A stretch of 64,000 nucleotides of DNA from assembly GCF_000006565.2 (NCBI RefSeq), contig NC_031480.1, positions 1,380,144 through 1,444,143 of the forward strand, given 5' to 3'. Source of the DNA: Toxoplasma gondii ME49 (taxonomy: Eukaryota > Apicomplexa > Conoidasida > Eucoccidiorida > Sarcocystidae). This document shows, one piece after another, positions 1 to 12,514 of this stretch. Numbering within the stretch: the first letter of the stretch is position 1; each line of letters begins with the position of its first letter. The notes beneath the pieces were generated by a model. The model searched no databases and was not told the DNA's origin. It saw only the letters and a list, made by a program, of their open reading frames with translations. The translations under genes were made by a program, and so were the position numbers.

Positions 1-2918
1 ACGTGATCCACCCCACAACGAAATGGTTGCTTAAAAACGGTTCCTCAACGAGACCCGTCCACTGTGTTTTTCCAGTCCTCGAAGCAGGCGAATCCAGCTG
101 CAACACAAGGCGAATTAACGAGGTCGTTCGAGCATGCAGCATCCTAAACGCTCATCCCGCTCTACAGTGGTGGATTGAGTGTCGCCTTTCTTCTTCGCGC
201 TTTCTGTCACATTTCTTCCGCCTCTTTGTCGTTCAATGCCGGTTGTCGGCGCGGCGGCTGCAGTGTGTGTTGCCTTCTGCATTTGTTTCTCTTGGTTTTT
301 TCTTCTCAGGTTCGCATCATTCGCGACAAGGAACGGCGCCGGGCTACGTCGTCGCAAGAGAATGGCTCGACAACGAAGGAGAAGCGTTCCCTCGGCTTTG
401 CGTTTGTGGACTGTTCGCACGCAGAGGTAGCGAAGCTTTTGCTGAATTTCCTTGGCATGTGCACCAGTGATGACTTCTTGCCGGAGAACCTCGCAGCGCA
501 GAAGCAGGGTGGAGAAACCGAAGAGGAGACGCCTCGCCACGGCCGCACCATGTGGAGGCGACTGATGGTGGAGTATGCAATGGAGGACGCACGGAAAGTA
601 AAACTCAAGGTTCGTTCACGGGGTCGTACTCGTGGTTGTTGATGAACTGTCAAAACCTCGGTGGTGACATTCTCTGAACCTCTTGAAGCAGAAGACGACC
701 TGTTTTCTGCGAGACACAGACGGCAGGAAGAACACGAAAAATGCTCTCTTGAACGCGCTTGCAGATCTTTTGGAGACTTTGGATATGGATGTCAGTCCCT
801 GGTCGGGTCTTCTGAAGCCTCTAATGGGTTACGTATTCATGTTGGGGTATGTGTATAGATAGATAGAGATATACAGAGATACGTTTTGGACGCATAAACG
901 CACATGTACTTTATCTCTGTGAGGATGGTTGATATGTGTTAGACATGTTCGCTTCGAGAAAAGGGATTGCGCGTTTCTGCTTATACAGGAGTAGGTACGT
1001 GTATTCGCATGTGTAGGTCTGTTCAACGCGTTCGACCACGGCCTAGTCGTGCCAGCTCATTTTTCCGCATCCATTATCGTCAACGGAGATAGATCAACGC
1101 ATGTATTCAGTACACCTGACGTCGGGAAGGAGACGAACCGAGTATCGAAGGTCTTGTCTCCTCTTCGGTGTCCGTGAATGTATAGTTTTACTGACGTCTG
1201 TCTAGAGTTCGACGTGTGTGTGTATACTGGCATGACTCGAGAGTGAAACAGATGAGATGTTCTTTGCTCAAGAGCACGGCCTCTTTTTCCGAGCTGGCTA
1301 GGAGCCTGCTGTTCGTGTTTTCCTCGTCGTTCGCCAGGAGGAAAAGAGTCGAGCTTATGTGCAGATGCTCGAGAGACAGAAGAAGAAGAACCAAGGAGGA
1401 GAGGAAGGCGATGAACAGCCCGGGTCGGGAAAGGCATCGCTTCCAAAGAAACTGAAAACTTACAGTCGAGGTAGGAGGCGATCGACTTGCCCGTTTTATC
1501 TTTCTTTGCCTTTTCCTCTCGTTGTCTCAATCTTGCATTCTCGTCTGCCAGTTTCTCTTTCAGTGTTCGGAGAAGCCGTGTGCCTCTACGGACGCTTCCT
1601 GTCCCCGAGTTTTGGCAACGGTTTCTCACTCTCTGTCGGCATCTGGCTTCTCGTTGCTTTCCGCTTGTCTTTCCTTTGAATTTCCTAAACAGGTGGACAT
1701 GCGCTGCAGTAAACGTCTCTTTCTTTTCGTCGTGGTTCTCTGTCTCGCAGGCAAGCGACAACGCGAGCGCCGCCGCCAGGCGCGCCTCGCTGTGGCCGGC
1801 GTGACTGATCCTCAGACTTCGCTGCACGGCGTAGGAAGAGAAAAGCCAAGAGAGAAGAACAAGGTGCCCGAGCAGAGCAGCGAAGGACAGAAGAAGCTCT
1901 CGAGAGCTTCCGTGAACGAGAGCAAGCGTCCGAAGGAAGCCAAGAAGAGGAAGAAAAACCGAGAAGACGACGAGGCGTCCGCTGGGGACGAAATTCTCGT
2001 CTTTGATGAGGAAGGTGAAACTGACGAGGTGGGTGTCGTCTCACGAACAGAGGAACAGCAGATGTCTTCACTATCTTCCCGTCTTTGTCGAGCAACAGGG
2101 TCTAGCGTCTATATCTTCTGTTCCGTTTTAAGTGTGGAGTCACTTCCGTCGGCCGTGGAAGGAGAAGCAGGTGTCGAGTTTCTGCCATGGAGGTGACATT
2201 TGTGCACCCCGACCTCTCGTCTGTATTTTCGTCAGTGTCAGACAAAACGCAGGAGTTCTCTGGGTGTTTCGAGTTTCGAGTTTTCGACGGTCAGGCTGGT
2301 GACTGCTGAAGAACTTTCGAATCTCTGTCTCGGCTTTCCCCAGCAGCTTCCTGCGAAAACGAATCTCCGGCCCTCGGTTTTCTGGAGAACTGCGGGATGC
2401 CCCAAGGTTGTTTCCAAGCAGAGAGTGCAGCTGGCTTCACACTTGCGAACGAGAATCCACGGTTCTTGTCTTTCTTTCAGTCACGCATCTACCCCAAACG
2501 CATAAAATCGCACGCTGACTCTCGACGACGAAGGAAGCGCCAACGTCGGTCCGAACAAGACAATGAAAACCTTGAGGTAACCAGAGCATCTGAGTTTCTT
2601 TCAACGATCAGAGATTCTCTTTTCTATACACTCTCCTTCAATATGTCGGAGGACCGGTTGCTGATTCAGTGTATATGTGCATATACATATGTGTATATTT
2701 CAAAAGAGGTTGCTCACGTCATCTATAGAGCTAGCTGTAGGAGTGGAGACAGGCACTGAAGATCTATTCTGAGTGACAAATCTTTTTTTGACAGTGCGCC
2801 CATTCGTCGCATTGACTTTTTCTTCTCAGGACCTTATCCGTACCGTGTGGTGTGTGACTGTCTGCAGGATGAATATCTGAAGAGCAGAGTTCAATTTCTC
2901 CTCAGCAACCAAGGATGA
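1..2918 (+). CDS. RBM28/NOP4-like RRM protein, 3' part (5' end outside window)
   Basis: Partial gene that enters from the left edge. Exons read: 310-609, 1338-1470, 1751-2028, 2481-2576 and a last exon. All have AG/GT borders and matching phases (0, 1, 0, 0). The first exon has an RNP1-like motif (RSLGFAFVDC), followed about 50 residues later by RRLMVEYAMEDARKVKLK. That is the end of an RRM as in the last RRM of RBM28/Nop4, which are nucleolar 60S ribosome-assembly factors. The rest is a highly basic tail (KRQRERRRQAR; KRPKEAKKRKKNRE) with a short acidic stretch before 2028, as expected for a nucleolar protein. The last exon is ambiguous: an acceptor at 2829 gives a stop at 2880, while one at 2867 gives DEYLKSRVQFLLSNQG and a stop at 2918. 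The second is used here because it reads more like a soluble tail. Another RRM protein with the same tail cannot be excluded, because the upstream RRMs are not visible. Confidence 0.72.
310..609 (+). other. Exon encoding the C-terminal half of an RRM
   Basis: One hundred codons in phase 0, preceded by a strong pyrimidine tract and TTCTCAG and followed by GTTCGT. It carries the RNP1-like LGFAFVDC strand and the final RRM helix and strand (LMVEYAMEDARKVK). The first strand of the RRM must lie in an exon to the left, outside the window. Confidence 0.75.
835..880. repeat. GATA-type microsatellite in RBM28-like intron
   Basis: Short imperfect ATAGATAGATAGAGATA run in the intron between exons 310-609 and 1338-1470. 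Confidence 0.6.
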
Positions 2919-4389
2919 GGGAAACAAGAGAAGAAAGTGACTTTCTAGCTTTTCCAACTGAGTAATTCCCCCCGTCTCAACGTTGTTTCTAAAAATATGT
3001 TATCTTTTTCGGCTGTCTTCCGCTGGCATTCGCTCTGCCTTGAAATTTCCGAAAAATCAAGAAGCCAAGTTTGCACCCGCTGTCGCTACGTGGGCAGGTT
3101 GTCTCTGTTCCTCTCCCGCATCTTCTATCTCTGTCTGTTTCTGTGGTTTACCGTTGCCATTATTTATTGCTAGTCTGTCTTTACCTTTAACCATTTGCCA
3201 GCCCCTGCCAGCGGCATCTTATGCTGCGCCGACCTCCTTTTCGCTTTTTTGTTGCCGACGATCTTCTGTCCCTGCCATCTGGGCCAGCGCCGCCTCTCCT
3301 TGAGTGCTATCTTCTAGGTTTCTTTCCGTTTTCTGGTTAACCTAAATCAGTCTCCATGTGAACCCAGGACATCCTCTTGTGCCCGAGAGTCTTCGTGGTG
3401 TTTGTCTGTCACCCGTTTCGATTTCAATGCGTTCAACGTGTGTGTCTTCGTGAGAAACGGCTTGAGCCCATCAGAAACCCCGATTTCAGTCTGTCGCACG
3501 CAGGAACCAATGTAACGCTGAAATGCGAAAGTTCTTGTGCAAGCGAAATTTCCGTCTTCAGGCCTGCCACGGTGCAGCGGCAACCCTTGATAATTTGACA
3601 GGCAGGTCCCTGAACTTCACGTAGCTAATCAAGTTTACAATCCAGGGCTCTATAGTCAAATATTTACCGCATGTAAGGTGCACCGAGTCCAATATACGGG
3701 GCACCTAAAACTTATCTTCACAGATAAATCTGCTCGAAGAAGGCTCAAATCAACAACCGAAGAGTCGAATCATCTTTGGTGCAAGACGACACGCACCCGA
3801 CAAGGATTTCGACTGTGTTGGGAAAGCCCAGACTTCGTGCGAGAGGACCAGCAACAACGAATAGTCCCTTTTCTATTTGTCACTCTACGTTGACACCAAA
3901 ATGTAGATCGATACGCCTACGCTGTGTGTGTAAAAATGCAGCGATGAAGGAATGTAAAGGCGTGTACCAAAAAAGAGTGGCAAAAACACACAATCAAACG
4001 GTACAAACATGTGCAAAGAGAAGTCATATATTCTCTTGAATCACGATTAGAACATTACCATCGGGGGTCGGCACCTTCTCAGCGCGACTCTAAGAGACTG
4101 TTTCCTCGGTGCATTGCAAGTTGGTCGCTAGGTTAGTTGGTGGAGTCGCACCAGGGCAAAACATATTTTTTTCGGCCTCCTGGCAGCGAACTCTCGCACC
4201 AAAGGAATGTGGCATCTCAGAGATTTCCGCGAAAAAATTCGAGGTTTTATTAGTTTGTATCGTCTATTCTCTGTTTATGATAAACCAAGTCTCTTCAAAA
4301 CGGAACCACACACATCAACGCAATGCTACGTTCAAAACGCGATCAAAAGTGCGTAGAACCTTGGAAAAACCTTCAGTGAGGCTTCCGAA

Positions 4390-4588
4390 TCAGAGATGGA
4401 AAACCCTGGGATTCCTCTGCCTGTCTGTGCTTCCACTTCTCTGAAGAAACCAAAAGGCTGTCGACCCTGCTCGACACATCCCGTCCGACTGCAGTTTCTT
4501 GATGGTCAACGACCAGGTTGCTTTGTTGAAAATCTTGAAACTCGTTCCTTCCTCGAACTTCTGTGACGACACATACTCAACCACAAGC
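4390..4588 (-). other. Unassigned minus-strand ORF, possible terminal exon
   Basis: About 66 codons without an in-frame ATG. They start just after CGGCACAG (acceptor-like) and read LVVEYVSSQKFEEGTSFKIF, followed by further residues up to a stop at 4390. The composition is more protein-like than the surrounding ORFs. A strong donor (GCAG followed by GTAAGT) lies at 4632-4626 on the same strand, but joining the two would need a 43-nt intron, unusually short. I do not recognise the protein and no convincing upstream exon was found. Confidence 0.2.
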
Positions 4589-5985
4589 CTGTGCCGAGAC
4601 CCTCACACACACGGGTCTGTGCTCGACTTACCTGCTCCTGCGTGTACGCGTGGTACAGTGTCTCTCGCGTTCACCTCGCACACTTCGGCCGAAATTGGGG
4701 AGGGGAGATCCTCAGGAAAAAGCCTCAAAGGCGTGTAAAAAGTTTCACTAAAAACTCCGGTGAGAGAGGCTCCTGCCCCGCCTCTCTCAGTGAGGGTCGA
4801 CCTCCCAGTAGTGTCAGCCCCGTCACGAGTCCGCCGTCCGCGCATGCACACGACACGACACAAGCAAGCAGAGAACGAGCCTCGTCGCGACGAATCTTGA
4901 AAGTTTTCGCTTCTCTTTTCGACACCACATGCGCGTGTGGTCGCGTGCCGCCTGGACTTGCTCGAGCGTGAACTGGTAGAGAGACAGTGAGAAGCAACTC
5001 GCGGAGCCGCGCCACAGAAAGACGCACGCGGCGAATGACGCCGATGTACCTTCCTGTCTCTCCGTCTCTCTCCGTGACATCTCCGAGAGAGCCTATGGAA
5101 GGGCTGAGGTCGCCGCACACTTCTACCGCAGTTTTTCTTCAGTCCCGACTCTCTCGCTGCACTCTCTGACAGGAGATGAAGCGGCTTCTCTCCACAAGCG
5201 CGTGTGGAGAAACGAACGCGACACCACCTTCGACTGTCGAGAGAGCCGCAGACGCGAGACCAAAAGCACAGCAGACAGGAATTACGGCTCAGAAGCATGC
5301 CGTCTCTGAGGACAAAAAAACTGCACAACACTGACACCAGACTGCGGACGGCGCCCGCTGCTCTCAGCAGGAAGAAACCGTTTCGAGGAGAAAGGTTGTC
5401 CTCCCTCGTACGTCGGCGACCTGCAGCGCCAGTACAAGCCTCAAGGGCGACGACTCTCTGCAGGTCGCCATCGCGACGCAAGGCTCAACCCCTCTCCTCA
5501 AGAAACGCGTAACTCGACAACGTGACGGACCTCCGAGTACGGAGGCGCGCGCGAAAGCTCGACCGCTTCGCCTACCTTCCCCTTATCTCTCCGAGTAGAG
5601 AGTCGCTGCGTGTTTCTCGGCTTAAAAAAAGACCGAGAAACACCGCAGAACTCAAAACTGCCGAGAAAAAAGGAAAGGTAAACGAAGCGGTCGGTCTCGT
5701 CGCGATGCACAGCTGACCAGGGCAGATATCACCCTCCCCTCGGACACGAGTCCCGTGTGCGACGACGATTGAGACGAACCAAAAGGAACGTCTCGTCGCG
5801 TCCACAGGCGACCCTTCCAACCGGAGTTTCCCGCTCCAGCCGCGTAGAGGAGAGGCCAAGAATAACGCACACGGCGCCATCTTTTCTCTGCACTCCATGC
5901 GCGCCGAGCAGCCACGAGCCGACGACACAGAAACACCTACAGGCTACCTTCCAGGCAGAAAGCAGGAAAAAGCAAAAAGAGGAAA

Positions 5986-6001
5986 ACACACACACACACA
6001 A
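5986..6001. repeat. (AC)8 microsatellite
   Basis: Uninterrupted AC dinucleotide run in the intergenic region. Confidence 0.8.
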
Positions 6002-8359
6002 AGGGGCTGCGCCGGGCACACAAAAAAGAGCCGCCAAAAAACGCGGGAAAAGAGAGGCCAACGCGGCAGTCGACCGCGACGCCCAGGACAGGTGGACATA
6101 CACCGAAGCGTCGTCCCTCCTTCGAGAGCCTTGGAAAAAAGACACAGCAGTTTTTGGAGGGCTGGACCTCTCGGAAACGCACCTCTTTGCACCGCCGTTT
6201 GGTGCGAAAACAGAAGCAGCGGCGAAGAGCCTTCTCTCTACAAGTGCAGAGAGCGACACACAGAGCGCACAGCGGGGAAACGCGACAGCGGGAGGGCCTC
6301 CCAGCTCAAATGAGGGTGGGCATGAGCCACGCGGAACGAAAGCGGCCACGGAGGAAACGGCCAGAAAACGCGCTCCAATTGTGCACAGGTGTGGAAGCGG
6401 CGAGAGAGCGCAAAATGCAACGGAGTGCTTGAGCAAGCTCCAGTGCTGCTGTCCAGAGTCCAGACGTGTCTTTTGCGGGAAATCTGCGGTCGACAAATGC
6501 CGTATCGCTGATTGCGTGCTCTCGCTAGCTACACTGTCATGCCCACTTCGACCGTCAGCTTGCCTCGGAAACGTCTCCTGGGGAACGGTTCAGGGAAAAA
6601 GCGGAGGCGCAGAGCCGGAGAGACACGAGGCCCGGTGCTCCTCTCTCCCGCGGCGTCCGTTGTCCTACCATCTGCGGCTCATAACTTCAGCCTCCATATC
6701 AACAGCCGGAAGACACGAGCAGACTGCCCGAGGCAGTGGTGAAGACGCCCGCGAGGGCCAGAAACAAGAGTGCGGACATGCAACCCCCTGCTCAGCTTCC
6801 AAGCCGGGTATGCGCCTTTTACCACAATCCAGATGAACGTACGTGCCACGCTCTCAAGGCCTCCTCGCTCTACCGAGGCAAACGCCCTACACACTGGTCT
6901 CGAGGCATGTACGCCCTCTACACCTTCCGTAGCGAAGTTACGCTCTTCTTCCCTAAGAGTCCGCGTACCAATCTGTGAAGGACCACGATCCGGCGCAGCG
7001 ACCACCTACAAAGACACAGAAAAACAAACGCCACAGTTCTTCCAGATACTTCAACAATGGGGCACACGCGGGGCAGGGGCACCACGTCGAACAAACAAGC
7101 GACCGATGTGCCGCCACATGAAGGAAACGCACGCAGAGAGCCTTTGCCCTTTTTCACTGCATATTCGAAGACAAAGAAAGAATAAATGTTGAACATAGAC
7201 ACAGATGACATGGCAGAAGCTGTTTCTCACTTGGACGTAGACATACTACGTCGAGAGACCCGACTTATATATATCTCCCAGTTCTTCGTGAGCACGGGAA
7301 ATCCATCTGTCCTATACAAGGATTACAAAGCCTCCCGATCCAGTTCCTCTAGTACCAAAATCGCGAAAGCCCTTTAATGCTTACCTCTACATTCGTCGCG
7401 CGCCACTCCGCCTCCGCTGTCGACAATGTACCCAGCGTTTCTTGCTAGCCTGTTCCGACACTTCAAGAGAAGTGTGGAAGAGCGACGTGGCCTAAGCGTT
7501 TCCCTTTTTGTTGACGCCTCAGAGGTGACTGCTCAACTTAAATGGCGTAAACAGGTGTGAAGGGTACCAAATAGAGTCCCGCCAACGGGACCTACGTCCG
7601 TGGAAGATGTCAACCCCGCCATGTTTGTGGCTGAAACGCGTCTAGCCGTTTTCTTCGCGCCTCTACACGCTCTGCGACAGCTACGGCTTGCCTGTTGAGC
7701 AACGACGTACTACGCAGGTCGCGATACCGAAGAGAGCGGGTTTACGGGAGCCGCCTCACGCCCTTTGTGTGTGCGCCGGTCTCTGCACCCCGGAAGGTGA
7801 GCCGTAGTCTGACGCTGCAGCTTCAGGGAAACACACGGCGTTGGCAAAGCAGTGTGTGGCCTCGGGCGCCCAGCCCGGCGGGGTTGGACGCGTCAGATCC
7901 CTGATATCTACGCGAACGGCGATCCTAGGAATTCGGAGTTTCTGCCTCTCTCTACACTTGCTCCTGTCTTCTGGACTCCTCCCGTACGCAAAAAGTAGGG
8001 TCTCCAAGAAGTGCGAGCATGCTCTGTCGCGATTTTCTCGCCTGTCCGTATTCTGTCGTGCGTTGCCGCAGGAACATCTGCACCTCTCTCTCTACCACGC
8101 GTGTGTCGCCCAAATGTCCCGTTTTCTGGCGAGAGGGACTCAGCGCACTGGGTCTCACGGAGACGCCAGTGGCCGGCCACCGGTGCGATGTCGACTGTCG
8201 ATCGCGTGTCGTTCCCCGAGCCAACTGTGTCGTGAACGGTGACTTCCTGTTGCTCTCCGCTTCTGAAGAAAAGAAAGGGACAGGCGGACGCTCAAGGCGC
8301 AAAGACACAGAGAAAGTTCCTCCCTGTTCCGGCGCGAGCCTCGCACGAAGCGGGAGCGT

Positions 8360-8605
8360 GGAACGCAGGGGCGCTGTTGGCAGGCAGTCTCGCCCGGAAA
8401 GAAGTTGCGACGTGGAAGCTGCCAGATCCCGCACCCGTCCTCTTCGAGAGAGAAACGGGGGAATCTGAAACAGCAGACGTGCACAAAAAGAGGTCACCCT
8501 GGCCGCAAGCAAGTTGCAAGTCACAGGGGCGCTGCTGAGTCATCCCGGTGCCCCTAGCGGCAACGCGGGGAATCCTCCCTGAACGAGCAGGGGCGCTGCT
8601 GAAAA
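8360..8605 (+). repeat. Three copies of a GC-rich ~14-bp motif
   Basis: AGGGGCGCTGCTGA occurs at about 8525 and 8589, and a variant (AGGGGCGCTGTTGG) at about 8367. All are in the same orientation within 250 bp. Confidence 0.5.
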
Positions 8606-9462
8606 AAAAGTGCCTGCTTGGTGCACAAGCACGGTGAAACCAACAGGAGCGGCGTCCGGAAGCAACCACTTCCTGTGGACTACGTGTATACGTAGGGACT
8701 CGCGCCTGGCAAAGTTCCAGTCTGCGAACGTAACGTGTCAACGAGCAACGTACCGCCTACGAAATTTTCCGTGTCGCTTCCAAGTGGTCGCGGCTTCCGC
8801 CACGCAAAAACGAAGCGTCGGAAGACATGCAGGTCCGCCGTTCCGCCCGTATTGTGTTTCGTAGCCGTGACAAGCAGCCAAGAGTGCCACGCGTGTACTT
8901 GTAACAAAATGCGAGGAAGTCGCCGTCGACAGACGCGCGTGGGGCCGTCGCGTCGTCGCACGTTCCCTTTTTTCGCCGTTTTGCGCCCTCGTTTGCGTGC
9001 TTTCATGCAAATTCACGGCTGGAAGACGACTGCGTGACCGTCCAATGGGCTGACACTTTCCTGCCTTCGAGGGCCGTCTCGAAATCGTGCAGCGCGTCGC
9101 GACGTGTCCTGGTGTACGTACACCCCGCCATTCCCGATGCCTAGTTGGAGAGCCTTGAATGACTAGCCTGACACTGCAGACCTCGAACCACGTGGCAAAT
9201 CCCGCTACTCGACATGGAAGAAAACTTGTCACCAATAACTTCGCCTAGAGTACAGCCAACGGCAACAATGCAACTGGTGTATCTGCTGCGGGACGATACG
9301 CCAGGAGTCGTGAAGCCGGGCAGTGCTGCGCTGAAACGAAGTAAAAGTGATACCTGTAAACAGAAAACGCACCAAACACCGCGCACCCCGGGAGACGAGT
9401 TGCAAGCTTTTTAGCTTGACGCACAGACACCACTTCATGAACCCTACAGAGCAGCTTCGCAT

Positions 9463-9561
9463 TCAGTACACTGCTCGACAGAAAGCTTTTTGGCCTGAAA
9501 CAGACACACAACTGATGGACCTTCCACCAAAATCATGCATCGAGTACACTGCTCAACAGAA
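9463..9561 (+). repeat. Direct repeat pair, ~19 bp
   Basis: AGTACACTGCTCGACAGAA near 9466 recurs as AGTACACTGCTCAACAGAA near 9543 (18 of 19 bases), 77 bp apart, in otherwise unassigned DNA. Confidence 0.6.
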
Positions 9562-12514
9562 CCACAGGGAAAGTACCATGGAACTTTATGTGCGGACGAA
9601 ACAAAAAGTAGACAGACACCCGCCCGTGATGACACAGCAAAACCTCGGGAAAAACGTGGCAGACTTACCTATGCCCGGTCCACTTCCCGCTCGAAACGCC
9701 TTAGCGAGGAACGGCTCGACGAAGACTCTCGCGTCCGGCTATGACTGAGACCAACAACACGATAAAACTGCCCGCATACAGCCCTCCGGCTTAAGGCTGA
9801 ATACTATAAAACACTCAGCGCCGGGGAAGCGCGGCCATCTGCAAAACGTAGTGCGACGCGAGGCAACAGGCAAAGACGCGCCTGGTCGGCGCTGCTACGT
9901 GCGACGACTGTCATCATGCTGCACTACTCGGACTTTTACGCCCGGTCTCGCATACTAACGAATTGGCAAACGCCTTCACGAGCGCAAAATAAAAAACTGT
10001 GGCGCAGAGAAAGTGAATTCGCATAAGTCGCGTAATCCCAGTGCTGGAGGTGGGGCAGTGTTACCAAGTGGACTCGTGCCCAACGGCAACACCGAGCAAA
10101 ATATCGGGAACTCTGCGACGAGAACTGCCAGTGCTAAACGAAGCTCCTGACAACAGAGGTAGCGCTCTATCCCAGAAAGTGACACCCGTGAAGTACAAAA
10201 CTGTCACCCGGCGAGTGCACTAGGGAACTAAAGCGACCCCTAAAAGCGAATCACGCCTAAACCGTTGCGCGAACAGCGGAACCGAAATGTCCGGTGCCTG
10301 TCCGGATGGCGGGTGAAAAAGCTAAATTCCACGACCCGCCACTCAACTGTCAGTGCGTAACTTGCAGAATGTCTGTTGTGAATCTTTTCCGGGTGGCTCC
10401 CAACGAGCGAACTGACCGCAGCAGCACCCTTTCGTGGTGGAGGTGTCACGCCCCTCAGAACCACCAGAAGTGCGCAAGCGCATCGCAAAGGTGGTTGGGT
10501 GCCGGGAATGCTCGTGTCCGCTTGGCGTCCTCATCGAGGTTCGCGTCTCGACGCTTCAAACAGGAAACGATCCGGGTCTTTTTGCAGGTTTTTGGCAAAA
10601 ACGACGCAGCATTCGGTTCGGGACGAACAAGGTGCGCCGTACCGCTTTAACGGGGACCGGCAACAGTAGACAGCCCTACGGCGTGCAAGGCGGCATGTTC
10701 GTGCAAAACAGTGATCAGCGTCTAGCGAGGATTCTGCGTTTCACAACTTGTCTCAATCGCGGGAAGTCTCTCGGAAGTGTCGGATACTTCCGTCCCGTCC
10801 CATGCAAAGAGAAGCTTCAAGTCGAAGGTCAACGCGGAACGCCGTCGTCTTTAACAAAACTTAGGCAGTGCCGTGTCACGCCGGGCGCGTCCGTGTTGGC
10901 GGCAGAGGTTTGTCTCAGCGGCTGCCAACACAAGAAGACTATAGAGTGTCTGATGGCTTCAGTACAACAGCAACAGTCAGTTTTTGCCTATGTTACAGGG
11001 AGAGTTTAGTGAGGCCGGCGTATTAGCTCATAGTACCAAAAAGCGGTGGCCGTACCCCTAACTGTAAAGGAGCCTGTACACAGGATAAAGGTTTCTTCAA
11101 ATGGGAGCCGGGATATGACCGCCACCGTACTTACTAGTTCCCGCAGGTTGTTTCACGTTCGTCAATAGTATAAAACTTTCCTTGGCATTCAATTGCTATG
11201 CTAGTTTTCTTTCATATCGCCTGCCAACTTTCCGGGGCGATAACAGGACGACTTGGGAAGATTGGTCGCGTCACCGAGGCTGACCTCCAGTGTCATCATC
11301 GTCACATTTGCATGTCATTTGCAGATAAATATTCGGTGTATTAACCTATTTCTGTGGTCAGGTTGCCGGTTACTGGTCCGCTCTGGTTTTGCGTGTGTCC
11401 TAAGTGGATAGTTGCTGCAGTTCCATTTTGCAAGGTCTCCTTCACACACATGAGGTAGCCTCTTACCGGGTAGGAGTTCTCAATCATATGGTGTTTGCCA
11501 TCTTCAATTGCGCACCAACACGTCAGATCGTTTTTTGCCCATATTTTAACCGTACACTTCTCTGTGTCCTGTCGAGACGACTGGTGGTGTATGTAGCGTT
11601 TCGATGTGGCCCACACTATACGTACACATTAGAGGGGTGAAACCCGCGCTACAAGACGTGCCCAACAGGTTCTAATGCCAGGCTTCAGTTGTGTGAAATT
11701 ATTGATTCCTATATGAGGTGGGTGAGTGTGGAGACTAGATGCTGGATACTGTCACGGCGTCAATTCCGCTTGTGGAACGAGTGTGGCTCCGGAGTCAGAG
11801 TGGAGCTCCGGTACCGGGAGCGTTCTTTCCTATATCTTTTCGTTTGACCTGGCGGCCGCTGCGAGGGTTGCTGTCGTCCCTCTCCACTTTGAAGGGCTTT
11901 GTACTTCTGCGTGCCAGAAAAACAGCTGACAGGCTGCGGGAGGCAAACCAGCGTACATGCGCGGAGCTTGTCAGAGGCACATATCATGCCTAGTGTCTCC
12001 AGACTATTTCATCCGCGAAGCGAACTCGCTGAAAATATGTTCGAATTCACAAGCAGTTCACTTCTTTCAAACAATAGTCCATCGAAAACGTAAGCAGACA
12101 TCTCAGGAAAACATTGAGCGGTTGCACGTGTTCACAAACAACTTCTTCGTTTCGTGGTCGACTGGGAGTTTGCTTTACGCCCCTACGGTTGTTCAAGAGA
12201 TTGAGCCGCTGACTATGTTGTATCTTTAGAGATTAGCAAAATGGAAACCCGTTTTGCGCCAACAGTTTTCACTGGCGGTCGTCGGCGGTCGGTCGACGAT
12301 TTTCGCGAGGGGTTGCATTTCTATTCCAAGTTACCTAGTATGGGCGCCTCACATGATGCCTGAAGGTACGCCTGAGAAAACAGGTCAGACGCGATTATTG
12401 GGAATGCTGGTCCTCGGATTGTGGAAGCACCTCCGCGTCAGCCGCTTCTACATTTACTCAGAGTTAGACTTCGTAGGACGAAGAATCGAGAGAGCAGGTT
12501 TCACTGCCGCATCG

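Larger units (their letters stand above)
2919..12514. other. 9.6-kb region with no supportable gene
   Basis: Both strands hold several overlapping ORFs of 100-359 codons (for example 5757-6836 plus, 4603-5481 minus, 5729-6496 minus, 10434-11009 plus). Many lack an ATG, overlap in all frames, are rich in Arg/Ser/Cys/His and show no recognisable motif. This fits chance ORFs in GC-rich DNA. Both flanking genes end here (RBM28-like from the left, phosphatase from the right), so part is 3' UTR. There is an (AC)8 tract near 5986-6001, a small set of GC-rich repeats at 8360-8605, and a pair of direct repeats at 9463-9560. A non-coding RNA or a lineage-specific gene with short exons cannot be ruled out. 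Confidence 0.5.

Noticed and set aside
4603..5481. 292-codon minus-strand ORF
   Set aside because: Cys/Arg/Ser-rich with no motif and no ATG-context or splice support.
5757..6836. 359-codon plus-strand ORF
   Set aside because: No recognisable domain, composition like chance GC-rich frames, and large ORFs overlap it on the other strand (5729-6496) and in other plus frames.
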